A stretch of DNA of 64,000 nt from Alopecurus myosuroides. Taxonomy: Eukaryota; Streptophyta; Magnoliopsida; Poales; Poaceae. A program made the position numbers and the translations under genes. This document shows positions 1-11,454 of this stretch, one piece after another. The stretch is from the NCBI GenBank assembly GCA_028641055.1, contig CM054063.1, positions 42,665,304 to 42,729,303 on the forward strand, in the 5' to 3' direction. How positions within the stretch are numbered: position 1 is the stretch's first letter; every line of letters starts with the position of its first letter. The notes under the pieces were generated by a model. That model ran no database searches and was not told where the DNA came from. It saw only the letters and a list, made by a program, of their open reading frames with translations.

Positions 1-3000
1 CTCGATTCCCGTGTATGGTAATGGTCTTCTTAGGACCCGGGATTTTCAGCTGTAGATATACATAACACGGTCTTGCCATGAACTTGGCATAAGCCGGCCT
101 TCCAAACAATGCATGATAGGGACTGCGCAACTTAACCACCTCAAAAGTAAGCCACTCGACTCGATAATTGTCCTTTGATTCTCCAAAAGCTACTTCCAAC
201 GCCACTTTTCCTTCGGGGCACGCCGAATGACCCGGCACTATCCCGTGAAAAACTGTTGTACTCTTTTGCAGCTGCGATTCCTTTAGGCCCATGCGCAGAA
301 AAGTTTCCCAGTATAGGATATTGATGCTACTTCCTCCATCCATCAAGACTTTTTTCAGCTCGTACCCGTTGACCTGTGGTGCCACTACCAAGGCTAAGAC
401 TCCCGGGTGATCAACTCTGTCCGGGTGATCCCTCCTGCTCCATGTTACCTCTTGTTCTGACCACCTCAAATACCTTGGAACAGCGGAAGAGACCGAATTA
501 ACCGCTTGTTTCAGTATCTTTTTATCCTTGTTAGAGCCTCCCGTAGTTTGCACATGATACTGACCCAACTGCTTGGGGTTAGCTTGAAAACCTCCTGCTC
601 CCCCTTGATTGTTACCCGGATTTCCTGCTGGCGGGTTGCCGGCTGGGGGCGGTCCGTTGCCCAAGTTTCCACCTAGACCCGGGCCTCCTCCTCGACCTGC
701 ACCTCGCATGGCTCTGTTTACTTCCTCGTTCTTCCACCTTTGTAAGTCGGCACATTGCTCCAATGAATGGTTAGCCGGCTTGCCGTTCCTGCTATGCTTT
801 GGGCATGCCATCCTAAATATGTCCCAACTGTTGCTTGGTCTTGGAGGTCCTTGGTAATGTTCCCCATTGTGATTTCCAGTATTAAAATTCCCTTCAGATC
901 TGGGTCTTGAAGACCCGGCCTCCGTGTTGGCTACAAATTCGGAATTCCCTTCAAACGGGCGCTTCTTCTGGCTATTTCCATTATTACTTGGCGCCGATCC
1001 ATTGCCGGTTCTCCCACTGCTACTTGTGTTTGCTTTTGCTTTCTTGTCATCAACTTCCTCCTTTGTGGTGTCCGTTGCGGCGTGTTTGTTGCACGCATCC
1101 ATTAATTCTCCCATTGTAACCTCCGCTGCATTCCTACTGGATTTCATGCGAGTTAACTTTTGCACTAAAGGAACATACTTACATGTTTTCGCCATAGCTT
1201 GTAGCGCGTCCTTGGGCTGGATATCTGTGGACGAGTGGAGTATCTCCATAACCCGGCGTACCCAGCTGTGTGCTGACTCTCCCTTCTTCTGAACGCATCT
1301 TTCTAAATCATCAATAGTAAATAACTTTCTGCACGTTCCATGGAAGTGCTTGACAAACGCGGTTTTTAATTCTTCCCAGGACTTGATCGACTTTTCCGGC
1401 AGGTTGGTGAACCATAACTTTGCTGCTCCCTCTGACATCATCAAGTACATGAACTTGGCTTGAAGATTCTCGGATGCGTTGCGAATCGACATTGTAATCT
1501 CGTAACTGCTCAGCCACGTTTCCGGATCCATTGTTGGTTCATAATTTACTACTTTCCCCGGCTCTTTGAACTTCTCCGGGTAAGGTTCTGCTCTGATATC
1601 GTCCGAGAGACACTTGGGTCCCGCCAGGGTGGTTCGGGCTGGTCTTACTCGGGAAACATGTGACCCGGCTGGGGGTGCCACGGGGCGCGGCGCCACCGGT
1701 AACTCATGTGCTACAGACCCGGCCCCGGCTCTTCTGGCCCTGGAACTGTCCACCACCGCCTGCGCCGCTGATGGTGCTGGTACTGTCTGGATACGAGGTG
1801 GGGGTGGCATTTGTTGTTGCTCTTCCCTTCGTCGTGCCGAATTTGTTTGGATATTGCCTTGTTGCTGGCTGGCGTACGGCGTCCCATGCATTCCACTTCT
1901 GTGATCCGGATAATTGGCCTGTTGCGCCACTGCGGTGTGCAGCAAGTCAATTGCTTGCCGGGTTCTTTCTGCATGAGGCGACTCTCCTACAGGAATCTGG
2001 TTCAATGCGAGCGTTGCCGCGTACACGTTGTCCATGGGATTATTGTAATGACCTGCTGGTGTGCGGAACCGTGCTGGTGGTGGTGGTGGCAAAGTATTGC
2101 CGGCTGTTGCTCCAGTCTGTGGTAAAGGTAACCCGGCGGGCGCGTTTGCCGGCTGTGTTCCTACTGTTGCCAGTTGTGGTGCGGTCCCTTGGTTCACCGG
2201 TGGGATCGGCTGATCCTGAGGTGTAATAAACAGCGCAGCCGGATTAATGACCCCACCTGTTGCTGGTAGCCTGGTCTGGTGCCTTTGATGCACTCTAGAC
2301 GTTTCCTCCCGGAGCCGAGTTTCTAATGCGTCCAATTCGCGCTGCCGTGCAGCCATCCCCTGTCTTTCTGCTTCCACTTGCCTTTTGCTGTTCCAATGCG
2401 CGACGGGCCACATCCAGATCTCTGACACGCTCCGCCGCATTTTCCGGGGTAATAACTGTGGCGAGGACGGTCGGATCTAGAATCAAATTGTTATCGAACA
2501 GGGCCGGGTGACGCGGATTTGAGGGACCCGCCCCTGGTGTCCGGTTTGCCTGGAATCCGAACATGTTTGCCTGGAGCTCCTCATCCGCCGCGCGACTGGT
2601 AACCGATGCCGACTCTCCGTCGACCCGGATCAGAACCGGGTTAGTTGTGCCCTGTTGTTGATTCAACGCCTGAGCCGTCCCAACTGCAGCCGCGGTCACG
2701 CTCTCTTGGTTAACATTGGCCGCGGGAGCCGTGTATACCGCAACCCGGCGCGTGATGCTTGGCGCGGATTCGCGCCATCCTTCTTCGCTGTTTTCCTCCT
2801 CATATCGATCCTCGAATAGATCCCGGATAGACTCGGTATCATCCTCTCTCTCTATCTGACCTGTTGTTCCGATCGATTCTTCCCTTTCCGATTGAATATA
2901 GGTTTCTTCCCCTGACACAGAATCAGATCCAAGATTGTCAGGATTCGAGCCGGAAGTATATACCATACCGATGAAGACGTTGATGCGGCCGATTGTCACG

Positions 3001-3269
3001 ACGGATCCGGTTTCGAGGTGATCCGACTCTGGCCCCCAGCCGGAATCGTCCACCATCTTCTCTCCTTCGCCGTCGACGTAGATCTTACCGGCGATGGGGT
3101 TCTTCATGCTCTTCCGAGCTTCTCCCGTGATGTAAACACCTTTGGACGCAGGCCCCACGGTGGGCGCCAACTGTCGTGGGATAATCACGGCAGATGTTAC
3201 CTGAGGTAACTGATCTTGGGGCAAGTCGACACAGGTATTCGGGAGAGGGTTTAGCTCGAAGGAAAACAT
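1..3269 (-). pseudogene. Gag-protease polyprotein of Gypsy element A, partial, one frameshift
   Basis: Read on the minus strand, this is the gag and protease part of a Ty3/Gypsy polyprotein that forms the particle and matures it. The frame opens at an ATG inside the LTR (3267-3269), passes through the primer-binding site as RQLAPTVG, and continues to about 2395. There one extra base in an A run shifts the frame. The resumed frame stays open, by my reading, to the window edge. It holds a retrotransposon gag domain around 1640-1250, a zinc knuckle of the form C-x2-H-x8-H-x4-C near 800-740, a Gly/Pro/Asn-rich linker, and a retropepsin motif DGGSS near 345-330. RT would lie beyond the left edge. 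The layout matches elements B and C further right, so a Tat-lineage assignment is likely. The frameshift suggests this copy is defective. Confidence 0.8.
3151..3170 (-). promoter_or_regulatory. Primer-binding site of element A
   Basis: Directly inside the LTR edge, the minus strand reads TTGGCGCCCACCGTGGGGC. This begins with TGG, as expected for pairing with a tRNA 3' CCA end. The same motif flanks the LTRs of B and C. It is also translated, as part of RQLAPTVG. Confidence 0.8.
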
Positions 3270-3628
3270 GGTGAAAAGCGATCTAAGGACCGGAAAACAA
3301 CTCGCCGGATCTCGAATATGAGTTATACTGGATACTCGATAATTGGTGATACAACTATGACTTGAATCTCTCTCAGGCCAAGCCTAGGGGCCGGTTTATA
3401 AAGCACCCGTACCCCCCCTGGCTTAGCCTCCAAGGTACATCTTGAGTCCTACTCGAACTCTGCTTTCAAACCCTAACTTTCCTTATCGTGACCCACAATC
3501 CGGGTTACAAAGCCTACACCCTTTGGGCCTTCCAGAAGTTTCTGCATCCTTAGCCGGATCTTGTCCGACTGTCGTTTGGGTCGGGTTATACCTTGGACTT
3601 GGTATACCGGGTTACTATCCCCCCATCA
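3172..3628 (-). mobile_element. 5' LTR of Gypsy element A
   Basis: The left edge TGTCG (end of the LTR on the minus strand, CGACA) abuts the primer-binding site. The right edge is put at the CA in the ccccatca stretch, and could be 3625 or 3628. A TATA-like TTTATAAA lies at 3395-3402 on the minus strand. The sequence to the right is intron sequence of element B's antisense gene, so A is nested in B. The other LTR is outside the window, so the target duplication cannot be checked. Confidence 0.65.
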
Positions 3629-3787
3629 AGTTGCATTTTCACTTTTCTTCTACTCTTCTTCTTCTTTCCTTATCCATCACCCAGTCCCCGAGATTCTGGC
3701 CGAGTAGGCGGATACTCTCTCGAGTAGCCGTCTTCTCCGGTTGAATCTCTACTTCTTTGCCTGATTCTTTTTTCTTTCGCTTCTCAG

Positions 3788-5630
3788 AATAGCGTTCTGA
3801 AGCGAACCGACTTGCATCGTCGGCTACTCTGGAACCATGCCATTGCCAAGAGACGCATTGTCGCCTTGGAAAAAGAGAAGATAGCCGCAGATGCAGCTGA
3901 TAAGGATGTGATGAATAGCACCCTGAGGCTTTCTGAAGTTGAAGTTACGCTTCTAGCTACGCGGTTCTTGCGTTTGGTGTTTACGCCCGCTTCTGCTTTT
4001 TGCGCTAACTAATTTTACTCTACAGGGAAATTGAAGGCCCTGGCCGACGAGCACGAGAACTGCCGTGCCTTCGCTGAGAATGGCCAGGCCACCATCAAGA
4101 GACTGGAAGGTATGTTGCCGTCTACTCGGCTTGTTCTTGTGTTTGTTTCTTCGCTACTCTGCTAACCGCGCTTGGCTCTCCGCAGAAGATCATAAGAAGT
4201 TCGCTGAGTAGCACCAGAGCTGTCTCCAACCTGCTGAGGTGCAGCAGCAACTATCTAGCCAATCTGTCGCGCTGCAGAAGGAACATACTACCGAGATGGA
4301 GAAGCTCCAAGTCCAGCTGCGCACTGCACTCCAGGATGCCATCGACCTTGCTGCCGAGAAGGATAGGGTGGTTGCCGAGAAGGCAAAGATCGAAACAGCA
4401 GCCAAGGCCAAGGAGAAGGCCCTCGAGCAGGAGTGCGAGGTGCTGAAGAAAGCCAACGCTAGTCTCTTTGCACAGATGAATGGGCTCCGCTTGCTTGAAG
4501 AAAGGCACCTAGCCAACGAAGAATCGTGGAAGAACCAGCTGCAAGGACTGCGCTACGATTTGAACAGTAAGTGTTCTCTTTTCTGCATTTCTTCTGCTCG
4601 GCTGTACTTTTCTTCTCTGCTTCTGTTTCTGATTTTCTCAATAGCTTTTGTAGAAGTTTTCCCTGATATCGTGTCTTCTTGCGTGCTTGCCCTGGCCAAG
4701 GCCCGAGCAGCTCGCGCCGAGAAGGGCGAGCCTTCGGACACCAGAGCAGAGATCGAGGAAAGCATCCTGGTCATGCAAGGACAGTTCCAACATCTAGCCG
4801 GCGTGGGCACCGAGCTGGTGCACATCGGCTTCCAGCTCCATGATCTCTTCTGGCCACAGGACAACGCACCAACAACCATCCGTGGACTTGCCCTGAAGTT
4901 GCACGGCGTGAAGGCCAAACTGAAGAAGTGGCGCGCCTCGGGAGCTCGGGCAGGTGCGGACATGATGCTGCTCTTCATCACTAGCTGGTACGAAAATCTC
5001 AATCTGCAGATTTTCCGCGAGATGCGCTCGGACTCCAAGTGGGATAAGAACCCAGACTGCGTGGCTATGCGCAAGCTGGTTGCGCACGTGGTTGCCCAAT
5101 ATGCTGACACGGCGACCTTCATCGACGGCCTCACCGAGCCCGACACCGAGGTGGAGGAGGACGAGGAGGAGGACGAAGATGAAGAGTCGGACTTGGATAA
5201 GTTGGACTTGAGCTGCTTCGAGTCTCCTGTTGGCAAGGCCGGGAAGGGGAAGGCCACAGTTGTCGCGGGTAGCGATGAGGAGGACGAGAGCGAGAAGATG
5301 TCGATCGACACCGCCGCGCTCGAGTTCGGCACCTCGTCAGGAGATGCTCTCGACGACACGATCAGCCTTCGCGCCCAAGCCTCTGGCTCCACCTCGGCGG
5401 CAGGGCCCATCTCGGTGGCCACGGCCACTTCAGACCGGGTAGCCACCGAGCCCGACGCCGAGCTGACGAAGACCGTCCCCGTCAACTCGGAAGCGGACGC
5501 GACCAATGCCAGCGCCGAAGACGAAGCCGCAAAGACAGTTGATGCCAGCTCGGAGGGAGATGCGACCAAGGCCACTACTGAAGATGAAGCAGCCAAGGCC
5601 AGCACCGAGAACGCTGCTACCTCGACATGA
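3788..5630 (+). pseudogene. Antisense spliced extra ORF of element B, coiled-coil with acidic tail
   Basis: This gene runs opposite to B's gag-pol and converges on it. Predicted exons are about 3788-3960, 4027-4109, 4186-4566 and 4654-5630, with GT/AG borders (introns 4110-4185 and 4567-4653). The frame matches across the junctions that can be placed. The protein is Lys/Glu/Ala-rich and coiled-coil-like, then has a conserved-looking block (about 4790-5110), an acidic run (5150-5200) and a low-complexity tail. An in-frame TAG at 4209-4211 breaks it. The 5' exons are beyond element A, which inserted in the intron before 3788. Element C has the same arrangement at 42034-44988. The function is unknown. 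Extra antisense ORFs of this kind are known in Tat elements. Confidence 0.65.
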
Positions 5631-6288
5631 TTTTTTCCTGCAAACTTATCGCTCAAACACTTATCAGATCCCCGGGATGCCGGGAGCAGATGTATCAAAC
5701 TATTTATGTTTTTGCTTGCTACTCAATTTTATCCACACCTGTTATTTTCAATTTAGTCAATTTGAGCAGCCTTGGCTCGATGCCGGGTTGCGTTATCATG
5801 CAAGTCCCCGAGTTGCATTTCTTATTCACTCTTTCTTTTCGTCTCAGCTCTACCCGCAACTTGTTGCTTTTTTGGTATTCGAGTCACAAGAGTCCAAAGG
5901 CAGAGTTGCAAATACTTAGCCACTTAGAAACGGTCATAGTAACGCAGCCCACCACTTAACCGAAAAGAAAAGGTAAGGAACAGTAGTAAAAAGCACCCTA
6001 CTCGGTTCCTGCATTCTTCCTTTTCTTAGCAGTTTTTCGTGTGATCATTGACCTTTTGCTTGTTCTCTTGCTTGCCATGAAGCCGGGTTTCGGACAGCAG
6101 CAGAGTTGAAGAGTTGGCATGTAGGTTTAAACACATTACTCAATGTACTTATGAACCTTGAAGAAGAGCAACCGAGTAGGCAAAGAGTAAAGCCGAGTAG
6201 AAACTCTTAGAGAAATATTGGACGAGGGCAGTCCCCGAGTTCAATTTCAGATTGCAAAGTAGAATTGAGAGTACATACACATTTTTGC
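5631..6288. other. Convergent spacer of element B
   Basis: About 660 bases lie between the end of the antisense gene and the end of pol. I see no coding sequence here. Element C has a spacer of about 630 bases in the same place. Confidence 0.6.
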
Positions 6289-6668
6289 TCACGAATGAAA
6301 GCGACGGAGTAGAGCTACATTCCAGGGACGCTTGGATTCCTCTCCAGCTTTGTCTACCCTGTTCTTCTGGGATGGCTATACGTCGACTAGGTAGTATGCA
6401 TCATTGTGCAAAGCCTTGCTCACAATGAAAGGTCCTTCCCAAGGAGGAGAGAGCTTGTGCATCCCGGCTGTGCATTGCACAAGCCTAAGGACCATGTCTC
6501 CTTCTCGGAAAACCCTTGGGTTCACCTTTCGGCTATGATAACGCCGCAGGTTTTGCTGGTAGATAGCCGAACGTGACAGAGTCAGCTCTCTTGCTTCTTC
6601 AAGCAGGTCAACGTCGTCTTCTCGAGCTTCTCTCGCCTCCACCTCAGTGTAGAGTGTTACTCGGGGGG
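6289..6668 (-). pseudogene. Integrase C-terminal part of element B, downstream of the solo LTR
   Basis: This is the C-terminal DNA-binding portion of the B integrase. It has the motifs SAIYQQNLRRYHSRK, GDMVLRLVQ and WEGPFIVSKA, which match the same region of element C (45619-45936). Reading resumes in phase after the solo LTR at 6669-7564 if one GGGGG duplication is discounted. An in-frame TAG at 6376-6378 follows YYLVDV. Beyond it the frame still shows a homologous end, KRPWNVALLRRFHS, before TGA at 6289-6291. The TAG therefore looks like a later mutation rather than the natural end. Confidence 0.75.
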
Positions 6669-7564
6669 TGTCGTGGTGGTGTCACGGCAGATGCCATAGG
6701 ATGGCTAATGATGTGGGAACGATGGACGCTGGAGGTATTCGGGGAGGGATCACGCGACGAGTAGCCGCGTGAGGTAAGATCCACACACTGCAAACAACAC
6801 GATATACCCAGGTTCAGGGCCCTCGTGAGGAGGTAAAACCCCTACTCCTGCTTTTCTCTATGTATTACGATGTCTCTCCGAGTAGCCACAGTACAAAGGA
6901 TGGTGTTACCGAGTAGCCACTTGGCCTTCTACGTGATGAACTAGGTCAAGAACTTAGGGTTTCTAGGGTTTCTAGGGTTCGAATGTGAGCATGGAGCAAG
7001 ATCCCTCGCGCAGGAGGCGGCGGGGCACCTTATATACACGGTGCCCAGCCGGATACGTCCAAATACGGACAAGTGTCGACATAGTGTGCACACCGTCCTT
7101 TCTCCGAGTACCCGCTGACAGCTTTGGTTGCTAACCTTGGCTGCTTCTGTAAAGTCGTTGGGCAAAACTAGGGGACAGACTGGTATCACTGTGCCCAAAC
7201 ACAGAGTAGGGCCCCCTTATCCTGCGACCGCCTGCTTCCATGCTGTCACTGTCAGTCAGTCGGTCCCACGTGAACAGTTGTTCGAATAGTGCCAAGTACG
7301 GACCCAGGATACGCGGGATCCTGTGTCAGAACGGCTCCTTTGACTTTCTGCCCGAGTAGGTTCCCGCCAATTCTACTCGGGCCAGCTCTTCTACTCGCAC
7401 GGACGTAACTTGATTGATTCCTTCTTCTGGTCTTCCTTCCGTAAGACCGAGTAGCACTCGACCGGGTAGCCAACTACCGGGTAGAACGCTACTCGGGCAA
7501 ACTTCCATTCTGACCCTTGCCTTTATCACTTGCCTTTACCCTACTCGGGGGTTACCCCCCGACA
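6669..7564 (-). mobile_element. Solo LTR of the B family inside B's integrase
   Basis: 896 bp, starting TGTCGTGG and ending CCCCGACA. It is clearly the same family as B's 5' LTR (14059-14948). The bases GGGGG lie on both sides (6664-6668 and 7565-7569) as a 5-bp target duplication. No internal element sequence is left, so it is a solo LTR formed by LTR-LTR recombination after a same-family copy inserted. A minus-strand TATA-like motif lies at 7029-7036. Confidence 0.85.
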
Positions 7565-8784
7565 GGGGGAGTCATGCTCTAAGTCTATTGGCAATACGGC
7601 CTCAGCCCCATATACCAAGAAGAATGCTGTGTAGCCGGTTGACCGGTTAGGGGTAGTCCTTAGACTCCACAACACCGCTGGCAACTCGTCTAGCCAACAC
7701 CCAGGTGTTTTCAGCAGCGGCTCAATCAGCCTTGGCTTTATGCCGGCAAGCACCATGCCATTTGCTCTTTCAACTTGCCCATTTGAGGCCGGATGCGCGA
7801 CTGACGCAACGTCTAGTCGGATATGCTTATCTCTGCAGAATCGCACCATTGCTCCCTCAGCAAAGTTCGTGCCGTTGTCCGTGATGATGTTGTGCGGGTA
7901 GCCATATCTCAGGATCACATCCTTCAAGAAACTCACATCTGTGGCTCCATCGCACTTCCGAATAGGCTTCACTTCTATCCACTTGGTGAATTTGTCAACC
8001 ATGACCAAGATGTGAGTCATGTTGCCTCTAGCCGGCTTGAAGGGGCCAACCATATCCAAGCACCAAACAGCAAATGGCCAACTAATGGGAATAATTTTCA
8101 ACTCGGAAGCAGGCAAGTGGATCTTACTTGCAAATCTTTGGCAGCCATTGCACTTCCTCACGATATCCTCAGCTTGGTTCAAGGCAGTGAGCCAATAGAA
8201 CCCATGCCGAAAAGCCTTCTTGACCAATGCCCGAGAAGAGGCGTGATGCCCGCATTCTCCTTGGTGTATCTCTACCAGAATTTCTTCTCCTTCTTCTGGT
8301 GCCACGCAGCGTTGCAGCACACCAGTGGCACTTCTCTTGTGCAGCACATCTCGGAATATGGTGTATCCCTTGGATCTTCTCTGAATCTGCCTCGCAGCAA
8401 CTTCGTCTTCTGGCAGGGTACCGTCCTTTAGAAAGGATAATATGGGCATAGCCCAACTCGGTGTCTCCCGTGTAGGAAACACTGGTTCGTCCACTTCCAT
8501 TGGAACGGGTACCTCTGACTGCTCTGGAGGGCTAGGAGCACTTCTCTGAAGCCCTGATCGGTTATCGAGAACTTCCTCAATGAATGCGATAGACTCTGAG
8601 TCGAGAGGGGCAGTCCCCGAGTAGGGAACGGCAGTCCCCGAGTTCTGTGTTGCACTCTCCCAGTCAATCTCCATGGGCTCAGCTTCTTCGCTTGGCAGAG
8701 AAGGAACGAAGATAGATTCCGAGTTGGGGGATGGCTTGATGGATGGCTTCCTCAAATGCTCCAAGGCAATTCCGCCGGGATGGA
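7565..8784 (-). pseudogene. Integrase, N-terminal and catalytic core, of element B
   Basis: This enzyme inserts the element's cDNA into the genome. The HHCC zinc-binding domain is visible (GECGHHASSRALVKKAF, then CNGCQRFASK). The catalytic core follows, with the acid residues in CLDMVGPF, DNGTNF and NGQVERANG. The core ends at VYGAEAVLPIDLEHDSP, where the solo LTR cuts in. It joins the RT/RNase H frame at about 8785 through a one-base loss near ATCCCGGC, so the polyprotein is also frameshifted there. Element C's integrase (45619-46998) matches throughout. Confidence 0.85.
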
Positions 8785-10614
8785 TTGCCGAGAAGACCCC
8801 AACTTGGACAGCTCGTCTGCTGCTTCATTCTCTGCTCGGTGGATGTGCTGGAACTCGCAGCCTTCGAAAAATCCAGTCATAGACTGCACTAGGAAGGGAT
8901 ACGATGCCATGTTGGCATCCAAAGCATCCCAAGTGCCAGAAACTTGTTGCACCACCAGATCGGAATCACCATAGCATATGATGCGTTGCACACCAACCTC
9001 CTTGGCTACTCGCAAGCCGTGCACCACGGCTTCATACTCAGCAACATTGTTTGATGCCTTGAAGTGTATTTGCAGCACGTACTTGAGTTGATCTCGCTTG
9101 GGTGACGTAATCACTACGCCAGCGCCAAGCCCCTCCTTCACCTTGGAGCCGTCAAAGTGCATCCTCCAATAGTTGGAAACTGTAGCAGGAGGTTCATACT
9201 GCACCTCGTCCCAGTCCACCAGAAACTCCGCCAGAATCTGAGACTTGATGGCTTCTCTTCTCGCATACGCGGGAGCGTACGCGGCTAGCTCAATCGCCCA
9301 CTTGGCTACTCTGCCACTCGCCTCCTTGTTGCCCATGATATCCGAGATGGGAGCAGAGCTCACAACAGTGATAGGATGCTCCTGGAAATAGTGCTTCAGC
9401 TTCTTGGCGCCCAGGTACACACCGTAGGTCATCTTTTGATAGTGCGAATAGTTCTGCTTGGAGCTTGACAGCACTTCGCTCAGATAGTACATGGGGCGCT
9501 GCACACTTTTGCCTTCTTCTTCTCGCTCCACCACAATCACCACGCTGACTACCCGGTTAGTAGCAGCAATATACAGCAGCATTGGCTCCTTGGGTAGCGG
9601 ACTAGCCAAGATGGGAGCGCTACCCAGCATCGCCTTCAGCTCATTGAATGCCACGTCTGCTTGCGGAGTCCAGACAAACTTATCACTTTTCTTCATCAAC
9701 TGGTAAAGAGGCAGGGCCTTCTCGCCCATTCGGTCGAGAAAACGGCTCAGAGATGCCAAACAACCAGTGAATTTTTGCACATCCTTCAGGGATCTTGGCA
9801 AAGACATGCTCTCAATGGCTTTTATCTTTGACGGATTGGCCTCAATGCCCCGACTAGAAACTAGAAAACCGAGTAGCTTGCCAGCCGGTACACCGAAGGT
9901 ACACTTACTCGGATTCAGCTTCATTTTGTACTTGCGTAGGTTAGCAAAGGTTTCCTCAAGGTCGGCAAGCAGAGTATGTGTTTTATTCGTTTTGATGACA
10001 ATGTCATCTACGTACACCTGCACATTCTTGCCGAGCTGATCGTGCAAGCATTTCTGCATGCATCTCTGATAGGTTGCACCCGCATTACTCAAGCCAAAAC
10101 ACATGACACGATAGCAATAAGCCCCGTACGGGGTAATAAAAGCAGTCTTTATTTGATCAGTAGGGTTAAGAGCTATCTGATGAAAACCCGAGTAGGCATC
10201 AATGAAAGACAAAAGCTCACAACCAGCAGTGGAATCGATAACCTGATCGATGCGAGGTAGCGGAAAAGGATCCTTGGGGCAGGCCTTGTTCAGGTCGGTG
10301 TAGTCGACGCACATGCGCCATGCGGTAGCAGCCTTAGGATCCTCCTTCTTCTTCTCGACCATGACCGGGTTGGCTAGCCAATCCGGATGCAGTACCTCCA
10401 TGATGAAATTGCTTATCAGCAGCTTGGTGATCTGATCACCGATAGCTTTCCTCCTCTCATCTCCGAAGCGGCGCATAGCCTGCTTCACCGGCTTGGCGTC
10501 TGGACGCACATGTAAAGAGTGCTCAACCAACTCCCTCGGGACACCTGACAGATCTTCATTGGACCAGGCAAACACATCCCGATTCTCACGGAGGAAGTGG
10601 ATGAGCTCGCCTTC
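8752..10614 (-). CDS. Reverse transcriptase, RNase H and archaeal-type RNase H of element B
   Basis: The frame is open for over 600 codons after the UAG at 10615. It starts EGELIHFLRENRDVFAWS. The RT part has WRMCVDYTDLNKACPKD and the catalytic YVDDIVIKT (near 9990-10020). The connection/RNase H region contains the YSHYQKMTYGV segment. A second RNase H begins YWRMHFDGSKVKEGLGAGVV (near 9170) and contains NNVAEYEAVVHGL and YGDSDLVVQQV. Presence of this second RNase H places the element in the Tat lineage. The frame ends after the second RNase H at a frameshift leading into integrase. No ATG is needed if the UAG is read through. Confidence 0.88.
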   Translation of the reverse strand, partial: EGELIHFLRENRDVFAWSNEDLSGVPRELVEHSLHVRPDAKPVKQAMRRFGDERRKAIGDQITKLLISNFIMEVLHPDWLANPVMVEKKKEDPKAATAWRMCVDYTDLNKACPKDPFPLPRIDQVIDSTAGCELLSFIDAYSGFHQIALNPTDQIKTAFITPYGAYCYRVMCFGLSNAGATYQRCMQKCLHDQLGKNVQVYVDDIVIKTNKTHTLLADLEETFANLRKYKMKLNPSKCTFGVPAGKLLGFLVSSRGIEANPSKIKAIESMSLPRSLKDVQKFTGCLASLSRFLDRMGEKALPLYQLMKKSDKFVWTPQADVAFNELKAMLGSAPILASPLPKEPMLLYIAATNRVVSVVIVVEREEEGKSVQRPMYYLSEVLSSSKQNYSHYQKMTYGVYLGAKKLKHYFQEHPITVVSSAPISDIMGNKEASGRVAKWAIELAAYAPAYARREAIKSQILAEFLVDWDEVQYEPPATVSNYWRMHFDGSKVKEGLGAGVVITSPKRDQLKYVLQIHFKASNNVAEYEAVVHGLRVAKEVGVQRIICYGDSDLVVQQVSGTWDALDANMASYPFLVQSMTGFFEGCEFQHIHRAENEAADELSKLGSSRQSIPAELPWSI

Positions 10615-10617
10615 CTA
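10615..10617 (-). other. In-frame UAG between protease and RT of element B
   Basis: The stop lies in the context AAA TAG GAA GG, and both flanking frames are in the same phase. Element C has TAG at the homologous position (48853-48855) with the same flanking bases. It may act as a readthrough stop that limits pol synthesis. That is an inference. Confidence 0.6.
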
Positions 10618-11451
10618 TTTCTCCGCCAACCCAGAGCCAATGATGGCAACTCGGTCAGGGAACTCAGGGTCGATCTGGATCTTCTTTGTTTCCTGAGAAG
10701 CCTGGAACGCGGTGCCGTACTGGGAGCTCGGCATCCCGGGTGCAACACCTTGCGCAGCCTGCGCCATGGCCACCACCTCATGTATCTTCTTCTTCTCGGC
10801 AGCAATCACCATTGACTCTGCCACCTGAGAACCAGCAGAGGCACACTCTATGGACTTCTTGTAATCGCCAGCGATGGTAATCACGCCATTGGGACCAGGG
10901 ATCTTCATCTTCAAGTATGCAGTGTGGGTAGAAGCCATGAACTTGCTCAGAGCAGTCCTGCCGAGTAGAGCATGGTAAGGGCTTTGATGGTCCACCACTT
11001 CAAACTGCAGCCGCTCTGTGCGGCAATTCCCCCGAACGCCGAATAGCACATCTATCAATATTTTACCCATTGGAGAGCAAGAAATCCCGGGCACAATGCC
11101 ACGGAAAGTGGTCTTGCTGGGTAGCAGCATGTTCTCGCCGATCCCGAGCTTCTCGAGTGTATCCTTGTACACGATGTTGATGCTGCTGCCGTTGTCGATT
11201 AGCACCTTGCTGAACCTTACGTTCTTCTCGGGTCCCAGGAAGGTAGGATCCAGCACCAAGGCGTAGCTACCCGGGTTGGGCATTACCTTGGGATGGTCAG
11301 CTCGGGACCACGTGATCTCTACATTGCACCAATTCATGTAATGAGGAACGGCAGGGATCACAGCATTGACCTCCATAGCACGCCTGTGCTGCGACTGCTT
11401 GTCGACAGGCTCGGAAGTAAAGATCATGTAGCTCTCGTGGTGCTCTTGGTA
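10618..11451 (-). CDS. Protease region of element B
   Basis: This retropepsin-like aspartic protease matures the polyprotein. Residues include ITWSRADHPKVMPNPG followed by the active-site motif VLIDNGSSINIVY (near 11150-11190), then the flap region YHALLGRTALSKFMA. The D-N-G-S-S form replaces the usual D-T/S-G but is close to DGGSS in elements A and C. The frame runs from a TAG at 11452-11454, which looks like a mutated sense codon, to the UAG at 10615. The next ATG is at 11425-11427. Confidence 0.8.
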
Positions 11452-11454
11452 CTA

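Noticed and set aside
4553..5698. 381-codon Ser-rich minus-strand frame
   Set aside because: It is the complement of the Glu/Ala/Lys-rich antisense gene of element B. Composition explains its openness.
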